A DNA stretch of 64,000 nucleotides from Inquilinus sp052113205 (lineage in GTDB: Bacteria; Pseudomonadota; Alphaproteobacteria; DSM-16000; Inquilinaceae), in NCBI RefSeq assembly GCF_052113205.1, contig NZ_JBFRCU010000012.1:57433-121432 (forward strand). The letters are read 5' to 3'. Both the position numbers and the translations under genes were made by a program. The notes beneath the pieces are model-generated. The model was not told the origin of the DNA. It saw only the letters and a program-made list of their open reading frames with translations, and ran no database searches. Of the stretch, positions 1 to 8,787 are shown piece by piece; position 1 is the stretch's first letter; each line of letters opens with the position of its first letter.

Positions 1-1982
1 CGTCCGGGCAGGATCGGCGGAAAGGATTCGGCCTTGTCGGTGGTGATCATCGAGAAGCCGTTGGCGAGGATGATCAGGCCGTCCGGGCCGAGTTCCATGA
101 GCTGCCATCCCTTCTGGCTGTTGACCAGGAATCGGATCCTGTCCGGCGTGACCTCGATGCGGGAGCTCTCCTCCCCGGGAAGGGACGGCATCGGCGATGT
201 CTTTTCCTCCGTGGCCGCTCCGGTGGTGAGGACGAACTTCTCCGTGACATCGACGGCGTGCTTTTGCAGGACCTTGACGTTGTACTGCCTCTGCGCCTGC
301 AGATAGACCTCCTCGCGGTCCTGCTTGTCCTCGAAGCGCAGCTCGTTATAGGCGTTGACCGCGCCGCGGTCGGTGTGTGTCCGGAAGGTCGAGCGCGTCT
401 TGTCCGCCGGCAGGGTCTCGGGCGGCAGATTGGTGGCGTTGTAGACGACCCCGGTCACCAGCGGCCAGTCGGGGTTGCCGTGGATGAAGTCGACCACGAC
501 CTCCTGGCCCTTGCGCGGGATGATCAGGCCGCCGAAGCCCTTGCCGGCCCAGCTCTGCGCCACCCGGATCCAGCAGGAGCTGTTCTCGTCACTCTTGCCC
601 TCGCGGTCCCAGAAGAACTGGACCTTGATGCGGCCGAGCTTGTCGGTCGTGATCGTCTCGGCCTTGGGGCCGACCACGACGGCGGTCTGCGGCCCCTGGA
701 TCACCGGCGCCGGCGTGCGGCGCAGCGAGCGGTACTGTGTGGTCGCCGGGATGATCTCGACCATGCTGCGGTAGAGGAAGCGGTCGCCCTTCGCGTCGAC
801 GGCGTTCTCCCCGGCACCGCCGACCTCTCCGACCTCGCCGACGACCGTGAACTCGTTCCCAACCGCCAGAAAGCGCTCGGTGGGCTTGGGGCGGGAATCG
901 ACGTCGCCGTAGTAGAACGGGTTCGCCGCGGTGAAGATCGCCCCGGTCGTGATCTGCCGTGCCGTGCTTTCGACCCGCGCGCGGTAGGCGTTGCAGGCCA
1001 GCTCCTCGGCCCGGATCGTGGCGTAGAAATCGCCGTCCTTCTTCTCGATGTAGCGGCCCGGATAGACGAAGGTCTCCTGCGTCGGCGAGGTGCCGGCGGC
1101 CGTCGACGTCTTCGTCGCCGTCACCGGTGCGACCGGCGAGCCCCCGGGACGCCGGGAGGCGGCGCCGCCCGCCAGGGTCTTGCGCGGCGGGATGCCGCCG
1201 ACCTTCACGGACGGGACGCGCGCCACGGCCTCGAGATTCGCCGTCGGCTTCTCGTGGTCGTAGTCGTTGAAGACAACCCTGTCCGGCTGCATCGACACCA
1301 TCTCCTCCCAGCGCAGGATCAGGTCCTCCTGGTGCAGGTTCCGGGCTGGCCGCAGGTTATGGTGAGTCTCCACCACCTGCGGCGTGCACGGCTTGTGGCT
1401 CGAGGCGTTGTCGACCAGCACCAGGTCGTGCCGGTTCTCCGCATGCTCGAAGTAATAGTAGATCCCGTCCTGCTCCATCAGCCGGCTGACGAAGGCCAGG
1501 TCGGTCTCGTCGTACTGGACGCAGAAGGGGCGCCGCGGCAGCCGCCCGGTGGGCCGGCCCTTGAAGGTTCCTTTATGCTCCTGGAAAATCTGGGTGATGA
1601 TCTCGAGGCTGGTCTTGTTCTGGAAGATCCGGCTGTTGCGACGATAGTCGAGCAGCGACAGCCAGGGTCGCACCTCCGCCACGTAGTTGAGGCGCTCGGT
1701 GTCGTCCAGGCCAAGATACTGGAACCGGGTGACGATGCCGTGGAAGAACCGCGTCGCCGTGCCCTTGAGCTTGAGGCCGACGGTCAGGCTCTGGCCGGGC
1801 ACCTTGGCAAAGGTCTGGATCGGGTCGGGGCTGGCGAGCGTCACCTCGTAGACGAAGGGCTCGCCCAGCCGCTCGACGCCCCTCAGCCGCCGGAGATAGA
1901 CCTCGTTCAGCTGGAAGGCGGCCGAGGTCACCGCCGCGAAACGGTTGTCCTTCAGCAGGCTTTCGATCGTCGACAGGGGCAT
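1..1982 (-). CDS. vgrG: Type VI secretion tip protein VgrG/TssI, partial
   Basis: Trimeric spike that caps the Hcp tube and is expelled with effectors. The reverse frame is open from the ATG at 1982 to the window edge (about 660 codons, no stop). The N-terminal gp27-like part begins MPLSTIESLLKDNRFAAV, and the OB-fold region carries the family hallmarks QFFWDREGK, CWIRVAQSWAGKGFG and GQEVVVDFIHGNPDWP. After these the gp5-type needle region starts. It is the last gene of the leftward T6SS operon and starts 11 bases after the clpV stop. The C-terminus, where any effector domain or adaptor site would lie, is outside the window, so its cargo cannot be judged. Confidence 0.95.
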   Translation of the reverse strand, partial: MPLSTIESLLKDNRFAAVTSAAFQLNEVYLRRLRGVERLGEPFVYEVTLASPDPIQTFAKVPGQSLTVGLKLKGTATRFFHGIVTRFQYLGLDDTERLNYVAEVRPWLSLLDYRRNSRIFQNKTSLEIITQIFQEHKGTFKGRPTGRLPRRPFCVQYDETDLAFVSRLMEQDGIYYYFEHAENRHDLVLVDNASSHKPCTPQVVETHHNLRPARNLHQEDLILRWEEMVSMQPDRVVFNDYDHEKPTANLEAVARVPSVKVGGIPPRKTLAGGAASRRPGGSPVAPVTATKTSTAAGTSPTQETFVYPGRYIEKKDGDFYATIRAEELACNAYRARVESTARQITTGAIFTAANPFYYGDVDSRPKPTERFLAVGNEFTVVGEVGEVGGAGENAVDAKGDRFLYRSMVEIIPATTQYRSLRRTPAPVIQGPQTAVVVGPKAETITTDKLGRIKVQFFWDREGKSDENSSCWIRVAQSWAGKGFGGLIIPRKGQEVVVDFIHGNPDWPLVTGVVYNATNLPPETLPADKTRSTFRTHTDRGAVNAYNELRFEDKQDREEVYLQAQRQYNVKVLQKHAVDVTEKFVLTTGAATEEKTSPMPSLPGEESSRIEVTPDRIRFLVNSQKGWQLMELGPDGLIILANGFSMITTDKAESFPPILPG

Positions 1983-1993
1983 GGTGATGTCGC

Positions 1994-4639
1994 CTAGTCA
2001 CTGGGCTGCAGGGATGCGGCGGGAAGGCCGCCGTCGAACTGGTAGTGGAAGGTGTCGTCCCGCACGCCGATATGCAGCGCGCCGACCGGGCGGCCGTCCC
2101 GCTGCTCGGCCAGGATGTGCCGGCTGACCGCCGGCAGCAGCGTGCTGGTCAGGATGGCGTCGACCATGCGCCCGCCGCTGTCGACCTGGCGGGCGCGCCG
2201 GGCGATCAGCTCGGCCACGGCGTCGTCGCAGGTCAGCGGCACCTTGTGGGCCTGCATCATCCGGTCGGCGATGCGCTCCAGCCGCAGGCGGACGATGCGG
2301 TCCAGCATGCCGTCGCTCAACGCGTAGTATGGGACGAGCGTCATGCGGCCCAGCAGGGCCGGCGGGAAGACCTCGCGCAGCGGGCGGTGCAGCGCGCTCT
2401 CCAGCACCTCCGGTTCCGGCCGCGCCTCGGCGGCGCACAGCCGGGCGATCTGCTCGCCGCCGACATTCGAGGTCAGCAGGATCAGCGTGTTGCGGAAGTC
2501 GATCTTGCGGCCCTCGCCATCCTCCATCACGCCCTTGTCGAAGACCTGGAAGAAGATCTCGTGGACGTCCGGATGCGCCTTCTCGATCTCGTCGAGCAGG
2601 ATCACCGCATGCGGCCGCCGCCGCACCGCCTCGGTCAGAACGCCGCCCTGGCCGTAGCCGACATAGCCGGGCGGGGCGCCCTTGAGCGACGAGACCGTGT
2701 GCGCCTCCTGGAACTCGCTCATGTTGATGGTGATCAGGTTGCTCTCGCCGCCCAGCAGGGTCTCGGCCAGCGCCAGCGCCGTCTCGGTCTTGCCGACGCC
2801 GGACGGGCCGCACAGCAGGAAGACGCCGATCGGCTTGGCGGGGTCGTCCAGGCCGGCGCGACTGGTCTGCACCCGCTGGGCGATCGCCTCCATGGCATGA
2901 TCCTGGCCGACGACGCGCCGGCCCAGCGCGTCGGCGAGGGACAGCAGGGTGGTGGCCTCGTCCTTCAGCAGGCGGCCGACCGGGATGCCGGTCCAGTCCT
3001 GCACCACGGCGGCCACGGCGTTGCGGTCGACCCGGTCGAGCACCAGCGGCGCCTCCTCCTGGATCTCGCGCCATTCGCCGTCCAGCCGCCGCAGCTCGGC
3101 CGGATCGGCATCGCCGTCGGCGCGCAGCGCGGCCCGGGCCCGCTGGATCTCCTCGACCAGGCCGCGCTCGGCCTGCCAGCGGACATCGAGCCGCGCCGCT
3201 TCCTGCCTGGCCTCCTCGAGCGTCTCTTCCACCTCCGCCCGGCGCTCGCCGACATCGCCGCCATCGGCCTCCTCGCGGCCGAGCATCTCCAGCTCCAGCG
3301 TCAGGGCGTCGATCCGCTGCCGCTCATGCTCCAGCCGGTCGGGGCGGGCATGGCGGCTGACGGCGACCCGGGCGCAGGCGGTGTCCAGCAGGCTCAGCGA
3401 CTTGTCCGGCAGCTGGCGGGCGGGGATGTAGCGCCGCGACAGCGCCACTGCCGCCTCCACCGCCTCGTCCAGGATCTCGACGCCGTGATGCTTCTCCAGC
3501 GCCTGCACCATGCGGCGCATCATGGTGACGGCCTGCGGCTCGTCCGGCTCGGCCACCGGGATGGCCTGGAAGCGCCGGCTCAGCGCCGGGTCCTTCTCGA
3601 TGTACCGCTTGTACTCGGCCCAGGTGGTGGCGCCGATGGTCCGCAGCGTGCCGCGGGCCAAGGCGGGCTTCAGCATGTTGGCGGCGTCGCCGGTGCCTTC
3701 CTGGCCGCCGGCGCCGATCAGCGTGTGCGCCTCGTCGATGAACATGATCACCGGATGCGGCGCCGCCTGCACCTCGGCGATGACGTCGCGCAGGCGCTGC
3801 TCGAACTCGCCCTTCACCCCGGCACCGGCCTGCAGCAGGCCGAGGTCGAGCGCGTGCAGGGCGACGTCGCGCAGCGGCGCCGGAACCTCGCCGGCGACGA
3901 TGCGCAGGGCCAGGCCCTCGACGATCGCGGTCTTCCCGACCCCGGCCTCGCCGGTCAGGATCGGGTTGTTCTGCCGCCGCCGCATCAGCACGTCGATGAT
4001 CTGCCGGATCTCGGGGTCGCGGCCGATCACCGGGTCGAGCTTGCCGGCCCTGGCGCTCGCGGTCAGATCCACGGTGTAGCGCGCCAGGGCGCCCCCGCGA
4101 CTGCCCGCTGCCGATGGCGTCGCCCCGTCGGCGGCTTCCAGCGGCGCCTGCGCGGCCGTGGCCTCGGGCGAGCCACGGGTGATCGCCTCGAAGCCGTCGC
4201 GCAGCCGGTCCAGCGCCAGTTTGCCGAATTCGGGGGAGATCGCGAGCAAAGCGTGGCTGAGCGGGCGGCTGGACAGGCAGCCATAGAGCAGATGGCCGGA
4301 GCGGATGCGGTCGTCGCCGAAGGCCAGGGTCGCGACCAGCCAGCCCTCCTGGGTCGCGTCCTCGATGTGCTGCGACAGGTCGGAGACGGCGGTGGCGCCC
4401 CGCGGCAGCTTGTCGAGCGCCCGGGTCAGGTCGCGCGCCAGAATGCCCGGGTTGACGCCGAAGTTGCGCAGGATCCGCCCGAAATCGGACTCGGCGACCT
4501 CGTTCAGCTGGTGCAGCCAGTGGACCAGCTCGACATAGGCGTTGCCGCGCAGCTTGCAGAACGCCGTGGCGCTCTCGATCGCGGCGTAGCAGGGCGCGTT
4601 CAGCTTGCTGAACAGGTTCCGGCGGCTGATGCCCGTCAT
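1994..4639 (-). CDS. clpV: T6SS sheath-recycling AAA+ ATPase ClpV/TssH
   Basis: Hexameric unfoldase that disassembles the contracted TssB/TssC sheath in the cytoplasm. The 881-residue protein has a ClpN domain at residues 1-150, a first AAA+ module with Walker A GEAGVGKT near 230-237 and Walker B FIDEAHT, an M-domain-like coiled coil near 410-500, and a second AAA+ module with GPSGVGKTET near 610 and LLDEIEKAH. The frame is open further upstream, but the ATG at 4639 gives the conserved start MTGISRRNLFSKLN. It also overlaps the tssG stop by one base (TGATG), which implies translational coupling. Length is normal for ClpV. Confidence 0.96.
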   Translation of the reverse strand: MTGISRRNLFSKLNAPCYAAIESATAFCKLRGNAYVELVHWLHQLNEVAESDFGRILRNFGVNPGILARDLTRALDKLPRGATAVSDLSQHIEDATQEGWLVATLAFGDDRIRSGHLLYGCLSSRPLSHALLAISPEFGKLALDRLRDGFEAITRGSPEATAAQAPLEAADGATPSAAGSRGGALARYTVDLTASARAGKLDPVIGRDPEIRQIIDVLMRRRQNNPILTGEAGVGKTAIVEGLALRIVAGEVPAPLRDVALHALDLGLLQAGAGVKGEFEQRLRDVIAEVQAAPHPVIMFIDEAHTLIGAGGQEGTGDAANMLKPALARGTLRTIGATTWAEYKRYIEKDPALSRRFQAIPVAEPDEPQAVTMMRRMVQALEKHHGVEILDEAVEAAVALSRRYIPARQLPDKSLSLLDTACARVAVSRHARPDRLEHERQRIDALTLELEMLGREEADGGDVGERRAEVEETLEEARQEAARLDVRWQAERGLVEEIQRARAALRADGDADPAELRRLDGEWREIQEEAPLVLDRVDRNAVAAVVQDWTGIPVGRLLKDEATTLLSLADALGRRVVGQDHAMEAIAQRVQTSRAGLDDPAKPIGVFLLCGPSGVGKTETALALAETLLGGESNLITINMSEFQEAHTVSSLKGAPPGYVGYGQGGVLTEAVRRRPHAVILLDEIEKAHPDVHEIFFQVFDKGVMEDGEGRKIDFRNTLILLTSNVGGEQIARLCAAEARPEPEVLESALHRPLREVFPPALLGRMTLVPYYALSDGMLDRIVRLRLERIADRMMQAHKVPLTCDDAVAELIARRARQVDSGGRMVDAILTSTLLPAVSRHILAEQRDGRPVGALHIGVRDDTFHYQFDGGLPAASLQPSD

Positions 4640-5694
4640 CACGGACTCCACGAGGCTGTTTCGGGGGATGCCGCGTCCGTCGGGCCAGGAAGCGGCGGGG
4701 TCGTCGTCAGGTCGTCGGCGTGGCGGCGCGAGCGGCGCTTGCCCATCCACCCGGTCCAGCCCAGCCGGCCGCTGCGGCCCAGCCGGACCGCCGGCACCTC
4801 GTCGCGGCGCAGGACCAAGTTGACCTCCCAGTCCAGCTCGTCGCCGATGTAGTTGCGGACGGTCTGGGCCATCTTGTCGAGGCCGGGGGCGCCGGGCAGC
4901 AGCCGCTCGTACTGGGCCAGCTCCAGCGGGCCGATGACGATGCGGAAGCGGTGGTGATAGACCTGGATCCGGGCACCGGCGGTGGCGGTGCTGCCCAGCG
5001 TGCCGGTACCCGGGTCGCGGCCCAGCACGCACAGCGCGTCGCGCGGCAGCTGGACCCATTTCGGCACGAATTCGCGGATCTCGACCGGCGCGGCGAAGAA
5101 GCTGGCCAGGATGGCCCCCAGCCCTTCGGCGTTGCGGGTGTGCGAGGCCAGCCGGCCGGTGAAATGGACCTTGGCCAGGTCGGGCATGGCGTCCCGGTCC
5201 TGCAGCGACTCCATGCCGAGACCGGCGAGGGCGCCGAGCTGCAGGGCGAAGCGGTCCTGCTGCGGCCGGTCGTGGCTCACCGTCGGCTCGCTCTCCGCCC
5301 AGGCGCGGAAGAACAGCGAGGCCATGCGGTGGTGGAAGATGTCGGCGAAACGGACCAGCGTCTCGTCGCCGGCGTTGTGCTGCCGCATCTGGGCGTATTC
5401 GGTCAGGTGCAGCGGCAGCGGCCCGTTCGACCCGAACAGCCCGAAGACATAGGTGGCCAGCCGGGCGGGGCCACCTTCCTCATCGGTCTCGGTCAGGCCC
5501 GCGATCGGCCGGGTCGGAAAGGCGAGCGCCGGCTGCTGCCCGATCCGCACCGGGTCCGAGCCCGGCCGGCTCGACTCGCCCAGCCGCGGGCGGTCCGGGC
5601 TGAGGGCATCGATCCGCCGCAGCGCCTGGAAGACGTCGAAATCGTGCGGTTCGGCGGCGACCGCGCTGAAAAAGCTGGTGAGGGCGTCCGGCAT
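4639..5694 (-). CDS. tssG: T6SS baseplate protein TssG (ImpH/VasB)
   Basis: Baseplate wedge component that binds TssF and TssE in the cytoplasm. The 351-residue protein starts MPDALTSFFSAVAAEPHDFD, with the family pattern of FDVFQALRRIDAL near residues 19-31 and a later FFAAPVEIREFVPKW segment. The longer upstream frame is a shadow. The ATG at 5694 is chosen because it overlaps the tssF stop as TGATG and restores the normal family length. The same one-base coupling joins it to clpV downstream, so F, G and ClpV are probably made in concert. Confidence 0.94.
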   Translation of the reverse strand: MPDALTSFFSAVAAEPHDFDVFQALRRIDALSPDRPRLGESSRPGSDPVRIGQQPALAFPTRPIAGLTETDEEGGPARLATYVFGLFGSNGPLPLHLTEYAQMRQHNAGDETLVRFADIFHHRMASLFFRAWAESEPTVSHDRPQQDRFALQLGALAGLGMESLQDRDAMPDLAKVHFTGRLASHTRNAEGLGAILASFFAAPVEIREFVPKWVQLPRDALCVLGRDPGTGTLGSTATAGARIQVYHHRFRIVIGPLELAQYERLLPGAPGLDKMAQTVRNYIGDELDWEVNLVLRRDEVPAVRLGRSGRLGWTGWMGKRRSRRHADDLTTTPPLPGPTDAASPETASWSP

Positions 5695-7580
5695 CAGACC
5701 ACCGCCCGGCGGCCGATCATCGGCGGCCATCGCATCACCTCCCCGCGCTGCAGGGTCGACAGCACCATCTCGGTGAAGCCGTTGATCGAGACATACTTGG
5801 CGAAGAACAGGTTCAGCACCGAGGCCAGCGGGAAGGTGCCGACGCCCTCGAAAGCCGCCTCGTCCAGGGTGACGCCTATCTCGATCCCGCGCGCCACCGC
5901 GGCCTGCCCGCCGCCCGGCAGGCGCCGGACCACGGCCTTCGACCGGACCTCCCGGATGCCGTCGATCTGCCGGGTGGCGGAGGCGTCGTCCGGGTCGACA
6001 TAGAGACGCAGCAGCTCGCGCAGCGCCTCGGCGCCCTGATGGTCGGCCCGGTCGGAATTGGTGATCGACAGGTAGTTCAGCGACAAATGGCTGATCAGCT
6101 TCCAGGCGACGTCGCCATTGGCGAAGGACGGTCGCGGCCGGCTCGGCAGCGACAGGCAGCGGACGCTGGTCACCGGGGCGCCGATCTCGAGCGTGAAGTC
6201 GGTCTCGCCCCGGCCGACCGGCAGCAGCAGCGGCAGGTCCCGGTTCGAGCACAGGCAGCGCAGCGACAGCTGGCGCAGATCGGCGGAGTAAGGGGCCGCC
6301 TGGCGGTCGACCAGCGAGACGAAGGTCTCGCTGCCGATATAGCCCGTGCGGGTGCCGTGCAGGCGCTGGTGCTCGGACAGCAGGCGCTGCTCGCGCCGCA
6401 CCGTGTAGTAGCTGGAATGCTGCTCCCGCCGCCCGTGTTCATGGATGCTGTAGAAGGGCAGGAACGGCAGCGGGGCCGCGTCGTTGCTCTCACCCTCGCC
6501 GCTCATCTCCAGGATCGAGTGCAGCTCGATGTCGAGCGGCCGGATCCGGTCGACAACCACATGGTGCTCGTATTGCTTGTCGCTGACATGGATCCGGTCG
6601 GCCTGGCGCTCGAACAGGTTGACCGCCGGGGTCGCGAACAGGGCGATGTTCTGGGGCCCTAGATGGCGCTCCAGCCGCGGCTCGGCGCGGCCGAGCGCGA
6701 ACACGATCTCGAGCTCCTCGGTGGCCGAGAGCGCCACGGCATTGGCCAGCCCGCCGAGCTCGACGAACAGGGTCCGGTCCGCCAGGGCGAAGTATTCCTG
6801 CAGCAGGCGGTAGCCGTCGAAGGAGCGCGGGACCTCGGGCAGCAGCGACGACCCCGGCTCCAGCCCGACCTGCCGCAGCGTCTGCCGTGGTATCGTCTCC
6901 TGCCAGGGCACCGGCCGGCTCAGCGGCCGGGCGACGATGGCGCGGGTGTCGGCGACCAGCTGCTCGGCCAGGATCGCGCCGATGCCGCCGGGCCCGGTCA
7001 GATGCAGCGTCAGCGCCTTCAGCGCCAGCTTGTTGAAGGGCAGCCCGTTGGTGGTCCGCAGCCGCAGTCGCAGCGCCGCCTTCACCGCCTGCCGGCCCGG
7101 CAGGTGCAGGGCCGACAGCTGTCCCGGCGTCGCATAGTAGTCGACCCCGCTGACCACGACCGGCCACAGCTGGACGTCATGGGCGGTGCGGAACTCGCAA
7201 TGGGTGACCGCGCCGGGGGCGAGCTGGCTCAACAGCTTGGTCCCGCGCGGCACCAGGTACCCGTTCTCCAGCCGCCCGGCCTCCGGGTCCGGCTCGAACC
7301 GGACGATCGCCATCGACGGCACCGGCGGCAGGAAATGCGGGTAGACCAGCTCGAGCAGGTGCTGGGTGAAATCCGGGAAGCGCGACTGGAGCTTCAACTG
7401 CACCCGCGCCGCCATGAAGGCGAAGCCTTCCAGCAGCCGTTCGACATAGGGGTCGGCGACCTCGGTCGTCTCCATGCCGAGCCGGCCGGCAACCTTCGGG
7501 AAGGAGCGGGCGAACTCGGCGCCCATGTCGCGCATATAGGCGAGCTCGTCATTGTAGAGGCGCAGCAGCCGGGGATCCAT
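5694..7580 (-). CDS. tssF: T6SS baseplate protein TssF (ImpG/VasA)
   Basis: Large baseplate wedge subunit. The 628-residue product begins MDPRLLRLYNDELAYMRDMG and has the conserved early segment of an AEFARSFPKVAGRLG type, then VERLLEGFAFMAARVQLKL. The C-terminus carries the NLFFAKYVSINGFTEM block seen in TssF proteins. ATG at 7580 overlaps the tssE stop (TGATG); a TTG one codon upstream is possible but less likely. Length is normal. Confidence 0.95.
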   Translation of the reverse strand: MDPRLLRLYNDELAYMRDMGAEFARSFPKVAGRLGMETTEVADPYVERLLEGFAFMAARVQLKLQSRFPDFTQHLLELVYPHFLPPVPSMAIVRFEPDPEAGRLENGYLVPRGTKLLSQLAPGAVTHCEFRTAHDVQLWPVVVSGVDYYATPGQLSALHLPGRQAVKAALRLRLRTTNGLPFNKLALKALTLHLTGPGGIGAILAEQLVADTRAIVARPLSRPVPWQETIPRQTLRQVGLEPGSSLLPEVPRSFDGYRLLQEYFALADRTLFVELGGLANAVALSATEELEIVFALGRAEPRLERHLGPQNIALFATPAVNLFERQADRIHVSDKQYEHHVVVDRIRPLDIELHSILEMSGEGESNDAAPLPFLPFYSIHEHGRREQHSSYYTVRREQRLLSEHQRLHGTRTGYIGSETFVSLVDRQAAPYSADLRQLSLRCLCSNRDLPLLLPVGRGETDFTLEIGAPVTSVRCLSLPSRPRPSFANGDVAWKLISHLSLNYLSITNSDRADHQGAEALRELLRLYVDPDDASATRQIDGIREVRSKAVVRRLPGGGQAAVARGIEIGVTLDEAAFEGVGTFPLASVLNLFFAKYVSINGFTEMVLSTLQRGEVMRWPPMIGRRAVV

Positions 7581-8086
7581 CAACTGGCCTCCGCGCGCAT
7601 CTCGACGACGCGGACGACGTCGAGCTCACGGTCGACCTCGGTGCGCATCACCATGCGCAGCGGCACCGGATGGGCCCAGAGATCGGCTTCGATCTTGAAA
7701 TGGAGCGAGCCGATGTCCTGACCGTCCTCGATCGCCGTGACCCTCAGGCTGTCGGGCAGCAGCCGCGGCTCGAAGCGGTGCAGGCTGGCGACGATCTCCT
7801 GCCGCAGCGCGCTGGCATCGACGCCTTCGCGGATGTGCCCGCCCAGCGGCCAGATGCCGTAGTTCAGCGTGCTGGATGCGACATGGGGATAGGCCTGCAG
7901 GTCCACGGTCGCGGCCAGCTGGTTGGTGTTCAGGAGCCACGAGATGTCGCGCAGGATCACCTCCCGCAGCTGGCGCACCGAGAAGCTGCGCCGGTCCTGC
8001 GCTTCGGTCGCGCTGCGCGGCTGGTCGTCGGTCAGCCGGTCGAGAAGCGACGGCTGGACCAGGTCCCGCTTGACGGCTCTGGCCAT
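7580..8086 (-). CDS. tssE: T6SS baseplate protein TssE (gp25-like)
   Basis: Homologue of phage T4 gp25 that nucleates sheath assembly on the baseplate. The 168-residue protein has the family pattern: a polar N-terminus with LLDRLTDD, the REVILRDISWLLNT helix, then LNYGIWPLGG and the basic FEPRLLPDSLRV stretch that corresponds to the gp25 EPR core motif. It lies 67 bases downstream of hcp, across a strong hairpin, and is coupled to tssF by a one-base overlap. Confidence 0.93.
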   Translation of the reverse strand: MARAVKRDLVQPSLLDRLTDDQPRSATEAQDRRSFSVRQLREVILRDISWLLNTNQLAATVDLQAYPHVASSTLNYGIWPLGGHIREGVDASALRQEIVASLHRFEPRLLPDSLRVTAIEDGQDIGSLHFKIEADLWAHPVPLRMVMRTEVDRELDVVRVVEMRAEAS

Positions 8087-8118
8087 GATTCACCTGGGTG
8101 GGAAGGATCGGGGGAAGG

Positions 8119-8146
8119 GCGACCGGCCGGGGCACCGGCCGGTCGC
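8119..8146 (-). terminator. Intra-operon hairpin downstream of hcp
   Basis: A perfect 12-bp stem (GCGACCGGCCGG at 8119-8130 and its complement at 8135-8146) with a 4-base loop lies directly after the hcp stop and before tssE. There is no T-run, so it is probably a partial terminator or an mRNA 3'-end stabiliser that lets hcp be expressed more highly than the baseplate genes. The stem is seen directly; the role is inference. Confidence 0.6.
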
Positions 8147-8153
8147 GAACCCG

Positions 8154-8687
8154 TCAGGCGACGAGCTTGGTGAAGTCGGTGCTGTTGGCGATCTGGTTCC
8201 AGATGCCTTCGCCCTGCTTCGTCAGGGCACCCTTGTCGTTCTGCTTGTAGTAGATGACCTTGCAGGCGCCGAACCGGAAGGTGACCGTCTCCTCCGGCGC
8301 CTCCTCGGCGTAGGACCACTCGACCTTCTCCACGGCCAGCATGTTGAAGGTCCAGTGCAGGAACAGGTTGGTGCCGGACGTGCTGGTGCCGGAGCCGGTC
8401 GCCTTGAACAGCTTCAGGTCGACATTGCTGAAATGGGCGCCGCGGCCGCAGGCCACATACAGGTGGGGCGAGGCGGTATCGACCTGCTTCTTGACGGTGA
8501 AGACCTCGAACTCGGCCTTGCCGGAGCCGGCGCCGCTGGTGTGCGGGCCGATGTTGAGCTTGTTCTCGAGCGAGAAGCTCCACTCATCGGCCAGCGTGAT
8601 GCCGTCCTTCAGGATGAGGGATTCACCCTTGGGCTGAATGCCGTCCTTGGATGCTGCCGTGAACACCATGACTGCGTCGAACGCCAT
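8154..8687 (-). CDS. hcp: T6SS tube protein Hcp/TssD
   Basis: Subunit of the hexameric inner tube and a secreted hallmark of an active T6SS. The 177-residue protein has the Hcp1-type beta fold pattern, including SFSLENKLNIG and EFEVFTVKKQVDTASPHLYVACG. A conserved FRFGACKVIYYKQ strand lies near the C-terminus. It is slightly longer than the usual ~160 residues. It lies between tssC (100-base gap) and tssE, with a strong hairpin immediately downstream. Confidence 0.94.
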   Translation of the reverse strand: MAFDAVMVFTAASKDGIQPKGESLILKDGITLADEWSFSLENKLNIGPHTSGAGSGKAEFEVFTVKKQVDTASPHLYVACGRGAHFSNVDLKLFKATGSGTSTSGTNLFLHWTFNMLAVEKVEWSYAEEAPEETVTFRFGACKVIYYKQNDKGALTKQGEGIWNQIANSTDFTKLVA

Positions 8688-8787
8688 GTTCGTCTTCCTT
8701 CATCTGGTGGTTTGGAATGGGGTTGAAGTCTCTCGGGAGTGATCAGCCGTGCCGCATGCGACCTCCTTCCGCCGATGGAGCGGATCG

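Noticed and set aside
258..1997. 579-codon forward frame opposite vgrG
   Set aside because: Antisense shadow; the reverse frame has VgrG hallmarks throughout.
2045..4852. 935-codon forward frame opposite clpV
   Set aside because: Antisense shadow of a clear AAA+ gene in GC-rich DNA; composition is low-complexity and no domain is recognisable.
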